This document shows, piece by piece, positions 20,997 to 33,545 of a DNA stretch of 64,000 nucleotides. How positions within the stretch are numbered: position 1 is the stretch's first letter; every line of letters starts with the position of its first letter. Origin of the DNA: Chlorocebus sabaeus (taxonomy: Eukaryota > Chordata > Mammalia > Primates > Cercopithecidae); the NCBI RefSeq assembly GCF_047675955.1, contig NC_132927.1:67189702-67253701 (forward strand), given 5' to 3'. Below the pieces are notes generated by a model that worked only from the letters and a program-made list of their open reading frames with translations, made no database searches and was not told the DNA's origin. Both the position numbers and the translations under genes were made by a program.

Positions 20997-21892
20997 CGGT
21001 GAAATACACTTTGAAACTGAACCACAAGTGAAAGAGAGATATAAATACTTAACATGAATCAATAATACCTCAATACTGTTGAAAAAATATTTAGAATGAG
21101 ATACCATGAAGTCAAATTTCTGAAATTCAAATGAGCAGTAACAAAAAATGTTGGCTCATTTTTTCAGTATAAGTCAATCCTGGTTGGAGGCTACCATCCC
21201 AAATATTTCGCTGGGGGAAAAAAGGAAAAGCTTGAGGCTAGATTAGACCTCCCATATATAGACTAGACTCTATGATTAAAGATTTCACAACATAAAACAC
21301 TCTTAACAAATTCAGGTAAGTGAATGGGAATGCAGAGGGAAGTCCACCAAGACAAGTGGGGTCAGACCCACTTGGAGATGGTTCAACTCTTGACATTTGG
21401 AAATGAGCCCTAGAGCTGGGGATTTTCATGGGGTAAAAGTATCTGCTTCATTGTTTGCTGCCATAAAACAGCCAGACAAGCCGTACGAGGCAGGTAGAGC
21501 TCAGAGATGGAGTAAAGTCCACAATTTATTATGGAAAGTAAAAACGTAAGATGGTAATAAAGTTTCTTGATGAGAAATTTATTCTAAGGTTACAGAAGAA
21601 ATCAATCCAATTCAAGTGTACCCTTCTCCCTCTTAACATCCAGATCAATAATTTAGTAAGAAATATTGAAGGGAATGACTGAAATTAAGAACCTTAACAC
21701 AATATATATGAAGACAGTTACTCCATTAATTGGGTTTGCAAAAAGATTCCCTATTGTGCATTAAAATATTAATAATCATTATGGAATAAACACAGATAAT
21801 TAGTGTATAAGAGACAGTATACATTATGCACTGAGTTATAGAATTTGGAGTTATAATTCTATATTACATAATATAGAATTTGGTGAGTTATA
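20997..21892. other. Intron; contains a short hairpin
   Basis: No repeat family is recognised. At 21856-21879 there is a perfect 10-bp inverted repeat, attctatatt/aatatagaat, around a 4-base loop. It lies within a partly repeated gagttata...agaatttgg motif. Confidence 0.5.
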
Positions 21893-22110
21893 ACAGAATT
21901 TGGAGTCAGACTGAGTCCAACACTGGCTCTGCCTTGACCTTGTGTGACCCTGAGATAACTAAATGTTGTACCTCAGTTTTCTCACCTGTAAAATGGGCAT
22001 AACCTCAGTGCCTACGTAAAATGGGTATTATGATGCTTAAATAAGACCTGTAGAGTACTTAACATAGTACCTAGCACATAGCAAATGCTCAATCAACGTG
22101 AGCTACTGTT
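21893..22110 (+). repeat. MIR
   Basis: A good MIR: acactggctctgccttgac, tgtgaccctgagataact, cctcagttttctcacctgt, aaaatgggcataa, tacctagcacatagcaaatg. Confidence 0.78.
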
Positions 22111-24029
22111 AAACTCCCTCATTCCAAGGCAAGCATACAGAAAATAGGCCAGATGCTTCATCAAGTAGCCACTGAGAATCAGTGAAATGATAATGAAACT
22201 GTAATTTTTTACAAAAGATTCCAGCAGCATTGTTAATCTCAAAGTTAATTCTACCTCTAGCACTTAATTCTGGGAACCCAAGAAAATGTTGGTAAAGAAA
22301 GGAAAGAAATAAGCAACACCCTCTCTGCTTTTTGATTCTTTAATACTCTCCCATTGCTCACTGCTTGTCTGGGTTTTTGGCATTAATAGACAATCCTCTT
22401 CTTAGATCAGACACAGGCATGTCTGAGACAGAAACTGGGAATCCTGTTTCTCAGGGAAAAATAAACATAGCTTTTCCCATTTTCTCTACCTTTACTGTAC
22501 TTTTTGCACGAAAAAATCTTTGCATAAAGGATCAGGGTCGAGATAAGCAAATTGTGACATTTACTTTTGTTGAATCAGGGTAGAAATATATGCACTTTGG
22601 CTGATATCATCTTAGCAAACTGGGTCTGCACCATCTATTACTTCTTAAACCTTAAGAATACTTCAACGTGTATTGGAAATCTACTCAATACCAGGCGCTG
22701 GGGAAAGAACAGTCAGTCCTGTGAAGACAGAAAGGAGAAATGTCCACCATGGTGGGTTCATCCTCAAAAGGAGAAGTACACAAAAACAGAAATGGCTCTG
22801 CTGAGATGCCAAGTCTGGGAAGAAGAGCACAAGGAGAACACATGCAGGGAGCTAGAATTTTAAATTCAGATGAGGCAGAGACCACATTGGGAGAAATTGA
22901 GTAGAAATCTGAAAGAATGTCGGCGGAAAACAGTGCTGATGAGGGAGCTTGGAGAACGACCAGTGATGGCCTAAACCTCTCCTTTTCCTGAGTGAAAATT
23001 GTATGGCCAGAGGCAGCAGCAGGAGACCCCAGCAGATGACGAGGAGTATCTTGCCCCACCCTGTGAAAACAAAAGGTACGTGGAAGGAATATCACTAAGG
23101 CTCCCTGTTGTCTTGGTAAACAGAGTGCCACGGGCTTTCCTCAGTGATGTGAGGAGGTTCTAAAGCCTATTCCTGCTAGAAAACAGCAGTGACAGGAAGA
23201 GAACCAGACACTGGGAGTGGTGTGGTGAGGAGAAAGGGCCTATAGCAGGTTACATCTTTTCTCCGCGAGAAGGTGATCCCAGATGTAACTATTTCTTATA
23301 CCATATCCTTGAAATGCACTGGGCTAAGATAACTGTGGCGTGGTAGGTGGGTGAGGTGCTGTGAAAACTCCTCCTGGAAGTGAGCTGCATTTGGACTGAG
23401 ACATATGAGCAGGCATGCAGGCCCCTGGAAGCCATGCTCACAGGCTGTTATAAGGGACAGTTCCTGCGCTCAGCTTCCCATGCTGGGGTGGTCCATAAGC
23501 TCCCGCTTATTCTCATCACCAGTGGTTGAGTGTGTCTTCTGTGGGCTGGGAAGCCACGCATAGGTGGTGGGAAGGTCCCCGATGAAGATGTGTTTGATGC
23601 TGTAATGTCGATACACTGTTTCCTGTCCTGCATCCTTATATAAAGCTAAGTTAAACTGGTGCCAGATTCCAGTCTATTGTGACATGTGAGTGTGAACGTC
23701 AATCTGAACCCCAGATCACTGCTGGTTATGCAGAATGGGCATTGCAGAAGTGGGGTTGAGGGTAGAGGACTCTGCAGGACATTTAGTCATAACAATACTA
23801 GAGGATCCTGCAACAAGGGTAGGGAGACATTTCTTGGGTGTTGCTGTCACTTTTCCTCCTCCAATGTGCTTGATTTCTGAATTGGTAATATCCCAAAGTT
23901 ATCTTTTTCTTGCTTAAAAATGGATCTGGGAAACTCCAGAAATGAATTACAATTAGGTAGAGCCCAAATAAATCTTAGAGTCTTCTGTAAAGTCAGAAAA
24001 AGCTCTGAGTTGATAAGCCATATTAAACA
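22111..24029. other. 1.9 kb of intron, mostly unassigned
   Basis: Higher in GC than its surroundings from 22650 to 23650. A minus-oriented L2 piece may lie near 22655-22740 (attggaaatctactcaatac, ggcgctggggaaagaacag). A 148-codon minus-strand frame at 22685-23131 has no recognisable motif and is probably chance. Confidence 0.4.
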
Positions 24030-24150
24030 TTTCACGTGTATGTTATTTAATCCATATAATAATCCTATCAAAAGACTTCTGTTTTTATCCTTCTTTTACA
24101 GATACGGAAAGACTCCTTTCAAAAAAGCAAGAAATGTGAATATTAATTAA
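24030..24150 (-). repeat. MIR fragment
   Basis: The complement of the MIR 3' half is seen in tttaatccatataataatcc and tcttttacagatacgg. Confidence 0.5.
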
Positions 24151-24373
24151 ACTTGCAACAAGGCCTTAGAACATGGGTGACTTTAATATTCATTTACAAA
24201 ATACACAGCACAAGTAAGAAAATTTTAAAAAGGAAAATTGGGGTGACTGCCTAGCCACATATTACAATGTATCATGAAACGAAATTGCTAAAGTGAGGTG
24301 CTAACAAAATAAATAGCCAAATCAAGTGAACATAGATGACACACTGTGAAAAACAAGCTTATATAAAAACTGG

Positions 24374-24669
24374 AATTATTATTATTATTATTGTTATTAT
24401 TATTTTGAGATGGACTCTTGTTCTGTCACCAGGCTGGAGTGCAGTGGTGCAATTCTCCTACCTCAGGTTCAAGCAATTATCTTGCCTCAGCCTCCCAAGT
24501 AGCTGGGATTCCAGGCATCCACCACCACACCTGGCTAATTTTCGTATTTTCAGTAGAGATGGGGTTTCACCATATTGGCCAGGCTGGTCGAACTCCTGAC
24601 CTCAGGCGATCTGCCTGCCTCGGACTCCCAAAGTGTTGGGATTACAGGAGTGAGCCACCGTGCCCGGTC
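24374..24669 (-). repeat. Alu with (ATT)n tail
   Basis: A minus-strand Alu whose tail has become an ATT repeat (24374-24405). The body is complete, through ccaccgtgcccggt. Confidence 0.9.
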
Positions 24670-24699
24670 AAAAACTTGTATTATTTAAAAAAAAAAAAA

Positions 24700-25170
24700 A
24701 AAAAAAAGACCAGATCACATAGCAAAAGGCCACAAATGTTGGGGAAACCAGTTGTACAGGAAATAAACAAACAAAAGCAAGACCCTTGCCTTATATTACA
24801 ACCCAAATTGATTCCAAATGGATTGAGGAACTGCATGGAAAAAACCAAATGAAATAAAATTAAAATACACACCAATAATACAAAAATGAATACAAAATTT
24901 CTTCCTACTCATGAATTAACTTTCTGGAAACCTCTGTGGCAAAAGGAAATCACAAGTGATTAGCTTCACAATGTACAGAATAAAGGATAAAGACACCAAA
25001 ATAAAAATTAAACCTATTATGGGAGAGGTACAGGTTCATAGGCAGACAGGTAATAAGCAAGGATCATAAAATATTCATGGTAGAATCTAGGTAGTGAGTG
25101 TGTAGGTGTGCACTGTAACAAATGTTTGAAAACTTTTGTAATAAAATGTTTTAAAAAAAGTAAACCTATG
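24700..25170 (+). mobile_element. Old L1 3' end
   Basis: ORF2-like text (ttatattacaacccaaattg; aatggattgaggaactgcat) and then the L1M-type end with tgtttgaaaacttttgtaat followed by aaaatgttttaaaaaaag. No intact frame. Confidence 0.5.
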
Positions 25171-25288
25171 AAGTTTTGTACATGTGTCTTTGTATGTTCA
25201 CTAAAATATAACAAAGACCTATCTCAAAAAAAAATCACTGACATTTAAGCACAACAGTCTTAGTAACAATGGGCGATGCTCACTTCTT

Positions 25289-25606
25289 TTTTTATTTTTA
25301 TTTTATTACTATAATAATTTTTTTTTTTTGAGACAGAGTCTGGCTCTGTTGACCAGGCTGGAGTGCAGTGGTGCAATCTCGGCTCACTGCAAGCTCCACC
25401 TCCCAGGTTCACGCCATTCTCCTGCCTCAGCCTCCCAAGTAGCTGGGACTACAGGCGCCCGCCACCTCGCCCAGCTAATTGTTTGTATTTTTAGTAGAGA
25501 TGGGGTTTCACCGTGTTAGCCAGGATGGTCTCGATCTCCTGACCTCATGATCTGCCCAGCTTGGCCTCCCAAAGTGCTGGGATTACAGGTGTGAGCCACT
25601 GTGCCT
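25289..25606 (-). repeat. AluY
   Basis: A minus-strand AluY with a perfect 17-bp duplication, ggcgatgctcacttctt (25272-25288 and 25607-25623), and an AT-rich degraded tail. Confidence 0.92.
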
Positions 25607-25623
25607 GGCGATGCTCACTTCTT

Positions 25624-25905
25624 AAACCCTCTGAGGTCTTTGTTCAAGTGTCAACTTTTCAGAGAAGCTTGCTCTAACCATCCTATCAAGAATAGCCGTT
25701 ACCCCCATACTCCTTATCCTCTGGCTCTGTTTTATTTTTCTTCATGCATACCATATGTTTGTCTATTATTTATCTCTCCCAACTAAAACATAAGCTCTAA
25801 TGGAGTAAGAATTTTCTTTGTTTTGTTCACTGCTTTATTCCCAGGGCCTAGAACATTGCTTAGCACATAGCAACTCCTCAACAAATATTTAGTGAATAAA
25901 TAAAT
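25624..25905 (+). mobile_element. L2 3' end
   Basis: The L2 series: gtcaacttttcagagaagc, gctctaaccatcctatc, tttgttcactgctttattcc, gggcctagaacattgc, tagcacatagcaactcctc and a final tgaataaataaat. Confidence 0.68.
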
Positions 25906-26199
25906 GTCAAATTGTTTTCTACTTACTGTATCTTGCCCACTCAGGATCTTTCTTCCTCACAGTTTCAATGAGATGCCTGCAAATAACTCTTTTGCTTTTC
26001 TGCAGATGGCATGCATTCTCATGGATTGTTTACTTATTTCTATTTGTCCTCCATTTAAAAGTTCACAATCTTTTCCATTTCATGACTTAATGTTCTTGAC
26101 TTTTACTTCCTGGTTCCCATGCAGTCCCAGAATTATAAATTATTTATGTGCCTGCCTGAGTTAGAAACAGCTCTCAGTAAACCTCACTTACTCTACATT

Positions 26200-26520
26200 T
26201 TTGTTCAACACTAGGGAAAAGTTAAGCATATTATGGTGTATCCACTCAATAGCATGTTATGCAGCCATTACAAAATTATGTTTTGTATTGTAATTAGAGA
26301 ACAAAACGCTTATGACATAAATTTCAGCAAAAACTGAAAAATATAAAATTATATTTCTAGTATGAGTACAACATTATACAAGTAAAAAAGAATAAAACAA
26401 AATATATCAAAACATTAATAGTATATGTCTCTGGGTGTTATTATTGACTCTTTACCCCATATGCATACCTTAAACTATAATGAACATGACATTAAAGTGG
26501 GAACAATAAAATAAATTTTC
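26200..26520 (+). mobile_element. Old L1 3' fragment
   Basis: Text such as tatggtgtatccactcaata and agcatgttatgcagccatta matches the end of L1M ORF2, followed by a degenerate 3' UTR. Confidence 0.5.
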
Positions 26521-27024
26521 TTACAAGATCATGAACCCGCTGGCAGGGGTACACAGAGTGGCAAGGAGGCAACGGAGTCCTGAACCTCCCATGTGCCACT
26601 ATGGGTACCTCCCCACCATCTTTTCTCTTCTATCCAGCCCAGTCCGCATCTCCATCATGAATGCTTCCCTGACAGCCCAGCCCCAGGGAACCAAACCTCC
26701 TTTGTCCTCCCCTAGCATTCTTCTTACCTAAAAGCACTCAGACATTTGTCAAAACTCCCTGATATTATGAATTTTCATGTATTTATTCCATATCTTCCCA
26801 AATGCTATATAAGTGTTCTTAGGACAAGGACTTTGCCCTCTATTTCTCTTTCTCCTTAGTAAAAAATTATTCAACAAATACTCCACTGATTTCATGAAAT
26901 CAATTCCCTGCAGTCCGTGGGCGAGTACTTCCCAGTCCTTTACCTGAAATAAGCACCTGCCAGACTTGGAAAGAAAACAGCAGCATGGAAACAATGTTAC
27001 CCATGAAGACAGCATGGAGTAACT
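26521..27024. other. Intron, nothing recognised
   Basis: Contains short open frames on both strands (66 and 103 codons) without recognisable motifs. Confidence 0.45.
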
Positions 27025-27225
27025 TTCCAGTAACTGTATTTGATCCCAGTCCAACCTCACAGTAGCTCTGAGTCCCAGGCAAGTTACATCCTAGTTTCTT
27101 CATCTGTAAAATTGCATATGCTACCACTTATTTTTCAGGGTTCTGAGGATTCCAGAATATAACGTGGGTGACTTCTCAGCACAAAGGCTGGCACACAGCA
27201 GTCCCCAGGTGAACAGTGCTGCTGA
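27025..27225 (+). repeat. MIR
   Basis: MIR phrases: gtcccaggcaagttacatcc, tagtttcttcatctgtaaaa, ggctggcacacagcagtcc. Confidence 0.55.
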
Positions 27226-27510
27226 TGTCACTCTATAGTAGTCTCTCTTCCTTTAGCTATGAGACAGGCTGTCACTTCCCTTTTGGTGTTACTGAGTTCT
27301 TCCTTGATCCACTTAACCTGTGTTTCCTAGGCCACACCAGCCAGGTCATTAATAATAAATTGAGATTATTTGGCTGGTATACTTATCTGCTTCTGTGGAA
27401 TCTGTGACTGCACTCAAAAGTCTCACCCACCCAATAACTCTTGGAGTCGTCCCCAGGGCATGACTTATGTAATCTATAAATACTCTTCTTCACTGTCACA
27501 TAAACCATCT

Positions 27511-27804
27511 TTTTTTTTTTTGTTAGGCGGAGTCTCCCTCTGTTGCCCAGGCTAGAGTGCAGTGGTGCGATCTTGGCTCACTGCAACCTCCAACTCCTGG
27601 GTTCAAGCGATTCTCCTGCCTCAGCCTCCTGAGTAGCTGGGATTACAGGCACTCGCCACCAGGCCCAGCTGATTTTTGTATTTTTAGTAGAGACGGGGTT
27701 TCACCATGTTGGCCAGGCTGGTCTCAAACTCCTGACCTCAAGTGATCTACCCTCCTCAGCCTCCCAAAGTGCCGGGATTATAGGCGTGAGTCACTGCGGC
27801 TGGC
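27511..27804 (-). repeat. AluS-like
   Basis: A full-length minus-strand Alu. The flanks acataaaccatctt and acataaagcatctt suggest the target duplication. Confidence 0.9.
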
Positions 27805-28865
27805 CACATAAAGCATCTTGTTTCCCTCTTCTGCCCAGTATGCTAAACAGGTCTCCTACCACAGTGCCTGGGAAGCCATCTGAGAGGTACACACTCCTGC
27901 CATCGCTTCTGGGACTGAAGGAAAAAACTTGTTTCTTACAAAGTTAGGGGAATCAAAGATGAATGCGTGATACTGCAAAGATTTTGCTGAAAAGAGCTTT
28001 GTTTTCTTTTTAATCTATGGCAACTTCTATCTAAAAGTGATAGATACTACCAAAAATTGCCCTTCTCTCAATGGCTAAGCCTTCCTTAGTGAACCAAGCT
28101 GTTCTGCTGGGGGTCCTCACCCTTAGGCTCTTGTGCAGTTAGATTGCTGGTGGGGCTACTAGACGGGCTTTTAGATGTGCTTGGATGTGTCTTAAATAAG
28201 ATTTAAAAGTTATTTAGTATGACTTTTATTGCCAGACCTCTTCCGGTCTCTTTTCCTTTGTACACTTTTTTCTGTAGCCCAGACAATGCTGTTGAACCTT
28301 TACTTCTCCACTCATTCCATTATGGCCCTTAGACTACCTTTCCCTAACAGGGGGAGGATGATAGTGATGGAAGACAGTGATAAACCCAGACTTTGGGGGT
28401 TCCTTGGAGCCAAGTGGCTGCATGTTATAATAAAACTAAGACACTGTTTGGAGTTCAGAAGCAGACTTCAATGCAAGGAATTCCAAAGATAAAGCTAAAC
28501 TGAAAAGAGCTGGAGGCAGAGAGCAACAGCCAGAGTATAGAGCCGAAATTATCACCCAAAGTGATGAGACGTTCTTTGGGAGGCCACGGAGAACCATAAA
28601 TACATGAGAAACAGCAGGTCATCCAGAGACCAAAATGTGTGACAGAGTCGTGAATACAGAAGGCTACCTTCTTCCTTTCACGGCCCTTTCCAGTATGTAT
28701 GAGGCTGATCTTTGACTCTGGGTTGACTGTAGTAGTAGAGAACTGGCTGGGGTGGTGCACAGAGGTGGTGGCAAAGAATCTACACTGCAGCATCATCGGG
28801 GAAACAACAGAGGGCCAGGTCTCCAGTGAGAGACTAAGGCCTGGGAAATGATAGGCTGACTGATG
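27805..28865. other. Intron, nothing recognised
   Basis: A 147-codon minus-strand frame crosses 28455-28898, partly inside the next Alu, and shows no known domain. Confidence 0.45.
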
Positions 28866-29139
28866 ATGTTTCACTCTTTCACCCAGGCTGGAGTGCACTG
28901 GTACAATCTTGGTTCACTGCAACCTCTGCCCCCTGGGTTCCAACGATTCTCCTGCCTCAGCCTCCTAAGTAGCTGGGATTATAGGCGTCCATCACCATGT
29001 CTGGCTAATTTTTGTATCTTTAGTAGAGATGGGGTTTTGCCATGTTGGCCAGGCTGGTCTCGAACTCTTGACTTCAGGTGATCCACCCGCCTCGGCCTCC
29101 CAAAGTGCTAGGATTACAGGCGTGAGCCACGCACCTGAC
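28866..29139 (-). repeat. Alu without a T tail
   Basis: A minus-strand Alu beginning directly in the body (gatgtttcactctttcacc), so the tail is lost. It ends at ccacgcacctgacc. Confidence 0.87.
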
Positions 29140-29250
29140 CTATCCCTAGGTTTTACTCAGGACTCCAAATGCTCCACCCCGCTAGGGAGTGCCTCAGAGC
29201 AATTAATAATGAAGTATGATTCACCCCAACAGGCTGTACAGTGAAGCAGT

Positions 29251-29252
<2 letters not shown>

Positions 29253-29299
<47 letters not shown>
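29253..29299 (+). repeat. Uninterrupted A47 run
   Basis: Forty-seven consecutive A, preceded by gtgaagcagtgc and followed by ggagaaagg. No Alu or L1 directly precedes it. Confidence 0.95.
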
Positions 29300-29301
<2 letters not shown>

Positions 29302-30082
29302 AGAAAGGAAAGAAGATACAGAGTTGAGGAGTATGAGTGCCAAAGGAAGGGCCATTTCACCCTGTCCTCTCCTTGCCATCCCCTCCTGTTGCTGGACTTT
29401 AGTCTGAAGCTGCTGCAATTGCCTCGTGTAGATGAATGTGTAGATGAGTAGCCACCGTGACAAACTTAGAAAGTGTTTGGTTAACTAGTCAAAAAAACCC
29501 TGGGAAACATAGATGCTCATACTGGGTACAGAAATACCTAAAATGAAGATGAAAAGAATAAACCCTCAGCAAACTGAGAATCAAGGAGGCTTTACAAAAT
29601 ATGCCAATAAAGGATTTTATCGTAAAGACCTAAGAAAGTCAAGAAAAATAATACATTTGATTCCTTAAAACAGGGTTAAAAAAAAATGATACTTGTAGTT
29701 ATTCTATACATGACTCCAAAAGCAACATATCTCAAAATTAATTACCTAGGCAAAGGGTTGGCAATCTTTTTTTATAAAGGGCTCATGGTAGGCAGACTTT
29801 GGCTCCAATGAGCACTGTATATTTGCATTCACAGCCTCTTACCTGTGGATTGGACCTAGTGCCTTCCGTATAACCAATACTTGGTACAGAAAGATGACAG
29901 GATGTCAATTGCATGATTAGGTTACAAGGCATCCCATCTTCCTAGTGGACTCTACTGCCTTTCCAGCTCACAGGCTCTGACAAAGAGAGCTGTCAGGTTA
30001 GAAGGGTCCACATGGCAAGGAACTGAGAGTGGCCATTGGCCTAAAAGATGTTCTATACAGAAAGGCAATAAAAGCTAATGGA
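29300..30082. other. Intron with possible MER5-like and LTR-like relics
   Basis: The text ggcaatctttttttataaag at 29760 resembles a MER5-type hAT terminus. From 29840 to 30050 phrases such as gcatgattaggttacaaggc and tccacatggcaaggaactga resemble an old LTR. Neither is secure. Confidence 0.3.
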
Positions 30083-30409
30083 AGCCAGGCGCAGTGGCTC
30101 ATCCTGTAATCCCAGCACTTTGGGAGGCTGAGGCAGGCGTATCACTTGAGGTCAGGAGTTTGAGACCAGCCTGGCCAACATGGTGAAACCCCATCTCTAC
30201 TAAAAATACAAAATTAGCCGGGTGTGGTGGTATGTGCCTGTAATGGAGTTACTGGGGAGGATGAGGCAGGAAAATCACTTTAACTTGGGAGGTGGAGGTT
30301 GCAGTGAGCCGAGATCATGCCGCTACATCCAGCCTTGGTAACAGAGTAAGACTCCATCACAAAATTAAAAAAATAAATAAATAAAATAAATTTAACAAAT
30401 AAAATAAAA
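30083..30409 (+). repeat. Alu
   Basis: A plus-strand Alu starting gccaggcgcagtggctcatc, with a long aaataaataaataaaataaa tail. Confidence 0.9.
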
Positions 30410-31809
30410 GCTAGTGTAAGACACGTAAGCAAAGCACAGGTACATATATTTAAAAAATAAGAAACAGACTCACAGAAAAGCTAAAACCCAATCATTCCAA
30501 TCTATAATACTGATAATTTAATATTTGTCCAAAATAGTACCAGGATATGAGAAATCCAGAAATGATTTCTAACAAATAGCTAAAAGAACTAGAAAGATTT
30601 ATCCTAGATAAAACTATCCTTAAGGTAATGTCTGGAAAGAAATAATAGAATTATTCCATGTTCTTGAGCAGGCAGGACCAAAATCAACATTCAGAAATGA
30701 GAAAATAATAATTTCAGTTTAAGTGGGGGAAAACTCATAAACTAAAGTTGTCCATTAATGAACATAGCTTCCTTAAAAACACCTTATATAAGCTCCATCC
30801 TTTCCATGATGGCGAAACTATCAGGGATTCTTACAGACAAAGGGATTCTTATGGCAGGGGAAAAGTTGAACTCTAAGATTCTTCTCATTGTAAGTTCTTA
30901 GCATATTTTGAAATTTGATATACTGGAAAAATATTTTTATTCTAGGCTACCTGTAGACAAAAATGGCAAACAGATAACTCAGATAATAACATTACTTTGA
31001 AGGATGATAAAAAGGGGACAGATAATGACACATTTATCTAAATGATACATATAAGATTTGTGCCAGGAAAGATACTTAGAATGATTATTCTGAAAGGAAA
31101 ATGTAGTGTAGGGTAATTTAATTATCACATTGTTTGTAAATTTCTGTCACACACACACACACGCATACACACAAACTGTGAAATTACAGGTTGACACCAT
31201 GACAAAGTGGATAATTAATTGATTAAAGGGAAGGAATCCTATTTAAATTCTTGAAAAGTCTATTTGCTTTAGTTGTAAGGTTTTAGACAATCTGATTCAG
31301 GCTCTCTTTCTCTTTCTAAAACCAGAATGCCAATTGATTAATATAAAGGGAATAAAAGCAATTTAAATGTGAACATTACTTTATTCAGAATATTCTTGTC
31401 ATCATAAGCAATATACTTCTCTCCACACTCAGACCTACAGTGGAAAGGAAAATTATTTTAAAAAGATTGCCCGTATATGTGGAATCGGAAAGAGGGGAAT
31501 TAGAGAACCCACCACTTAATGTTGTCAGGCTAAGGCCACCTTTAGTACCTGTCACCATGACAGGTATGATCTTGCAACTGGACCCAAATTCTCAGGACCG
31601 TGGCCACAGTTTCCTATATTCTGAGGTATTTTCAAACTGCCAAAAAATCAATTTAAAATAAACAAAGTCATATTTATAATTTTTCATAAGAGGTGTGATT
31701 TTAACTCACCCTGATTTTAAAAAGAAGTACTGCTCATTTAACTTTGGCACTAAATAAACTGAAACAGTGAGAAATCATTTTTCTAGCCTGTCTTGGAATA
31801 GGTACACTT
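30410..31809. other. Intron, nothing recognised except a CA repeat
   Basis: AT-rich sequence, with a CA-type dinucleotide repeat at 31148-31174 interrupted by cgcata. Confidence 0.5.
31148..31174 (+). repeat. (CA)n microsatellite
   Basis: About ten CA units, then cgcatacacacaaac. Confidence 0.9.
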
Positions 31810-33520
31810 TAAATTTTTAACAGTTTTACTGAAGTACAATTGACGTACAATAAAAATCCCATACAAAAAGTGTGTAACTGTATGTTTTTTTAATTTCATG
31901 GAAGAAAATGTTCTATGTTTGATAAGTTTTGACATATGTATTCACCTGTGAAACCATTGCCACAATCAAGATAATAAACATACTCTTCACCTTCCACAGT
32001 TTTCCTATGTTCCACTGTAATCTCTCCTGACCTCCCCCAATCCCAGTCCCCAGGCAACTGCTATTCTGCTTTTTGTCACTGTAGATTAGTTTGCATTTTC
32101 CAGAATTGGAATCATATGGTATATATTCTATATTTTCTCGCTTCTTTCACTTGATGTAATTATTTTGAGATTCATCCATTTGCAAGTATATAAACAAATC
32201 GTTCCTTTTTTTAAGAGATAGGGTCTTGCTACATTGCCCAGGCTGACCTCAAACTCCTGGGCTCAAGCAATCCCTCCACCTCACCCTCCTCTGCAACTGC
32301 GACTACAGATGCACTACCGCACATGTCTTAGATAAATTCCTTTTCATTGCTAAGGAGTCTTCCATTTGTATTAATAAACCACAATTTGTTTAACCACTTA
32401 CTTGTTGACAGATACCTGGGTTATTTCCAGTTTTCGGTTATTACAAATGAAGTTGTCATGAACATTCATGCACAAGTTTTTATATAGACATATGTTTTCA
32501 TTTCCCTTGGTAATTACCCAGGAGTGGAATGGACAGATCAGACAGTGAGTAACGTTTAACTTTTTAAGAAATTGCCTATTTTCCAAAGTTTTTGTACCAT
32601 TTTACATTTCCCCTTGCAGTGTATGAAAGTTCCAGTTCCTCCACGTCTTTATTAGCACTTGGTATTATCAGTCTCTTTATTTTTAGCCATACTAGTTGAG
32701 TGTATAGTGGTATTTCATTGACGTTTTAATTTGCATTTCCCTAAAGACTAAAGGTGTTGATAGTCTTTTCATGTGCTAATTTGCCACCTACACATCTTCT
32801 CTGGTGAATTGTCTGTTCAAATTTTTTGCCCATTTTTAAACGTGGTTGTTTGTTTTCTTGAGTTTTAAGAATTCTTTATACATTCTGGATACCAGTCCTT
32901 CAGCAGACATATGATTTAAAATTTTATCCCAGTCTGTGGCTTGTCTTTTCATTCTCTCAAACAGTTTTGAAGAGCAGAAATATTTAATTTTGATGAAGTC
33001 CAATTTATTAATGTTTTCTTTTATGGATTGCACTTTTTGTGTCATATCTAAGAAATCTTTACCTAAACCAAGCTCACAATGTTTTTCCTTTATGTTTCCT
33101 TCCAGAAGTTTTATAGTTTTAGCTTTTACATTTAGGTCTATAATCCATTTTGAGTTAATTTTTCTATATGGTATGAAGTATTTCTTGAAGTTCACTTTTT
33201 TCCATCTGGATAGCCAGTGGTTCCAGCACCATTTGTTCAAAACTATCTTTACAGAAGTGACTTTGCATCTTTGTCAAAAATCATTTGTCACTGATCATTT
33301 GTCTGTCTTGACACCAAAACCACAATGTCTTAATTACTGTAACTTAGAACAAAGTTTATTTCAAGACTTCTATTTCTTCAAAGCTAATTTGGCTATTCTA
33401 GGTCCTCTGCATTTTCATAATGAATTTTAGACCCAGGTGGTCAATTTCTAAAGAAAAAAAAAAAAAAAACTGCTGGAAATGTGACTGTATTGAATCTACA
33501 GTTCAATTTGGCAAGAAATA
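31810..33520 (-). mobile_element. L1, 3' part including an ORF2 remnant
   Basis: Antisense L1 text runs throughout: aattgacgtacaataaaaat, tttgataagttttgacatatg, gtaccattttacatttccc, atttgcatttccctaaagac, ttttgatgaagtccaattta, tcattctctcaaacag. On the minus strand a 134-codon frame (32836-33240) is the C-terminal part of L1 ORF2, without a complete protein. An Alu monomer lies at 32207-32332. Confidence 0.88.
32207..32332 (-). repeat. Alu monomer (FLAM-like) inside the L1
   Basis: Reads gagatagggtcttgctacat, then ggctgacctcaaactcctgg, and ends near gatgcactaccgcacatg. One monomer only. Confidence 0.7.
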
Positions 33521-33545
33521 ACATCTTAACTATATGGAATAGTTC

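Noticed and set aside
22685..23131. A 148-codon minus-strand frame
   Set aside because: No motif, no exon borders, low-complexity stretches and possible overlap with an old L2 piece. Best taken as chance.
28455..28898. A 147-codon minus-strand frame
   Set aside because: It runs into an Alu and shows no recognisable domain.
32836..33240. A possible protein gene on the minus strand
   Set aside because: It is the C-terminal part of a broken L1 ORF2.
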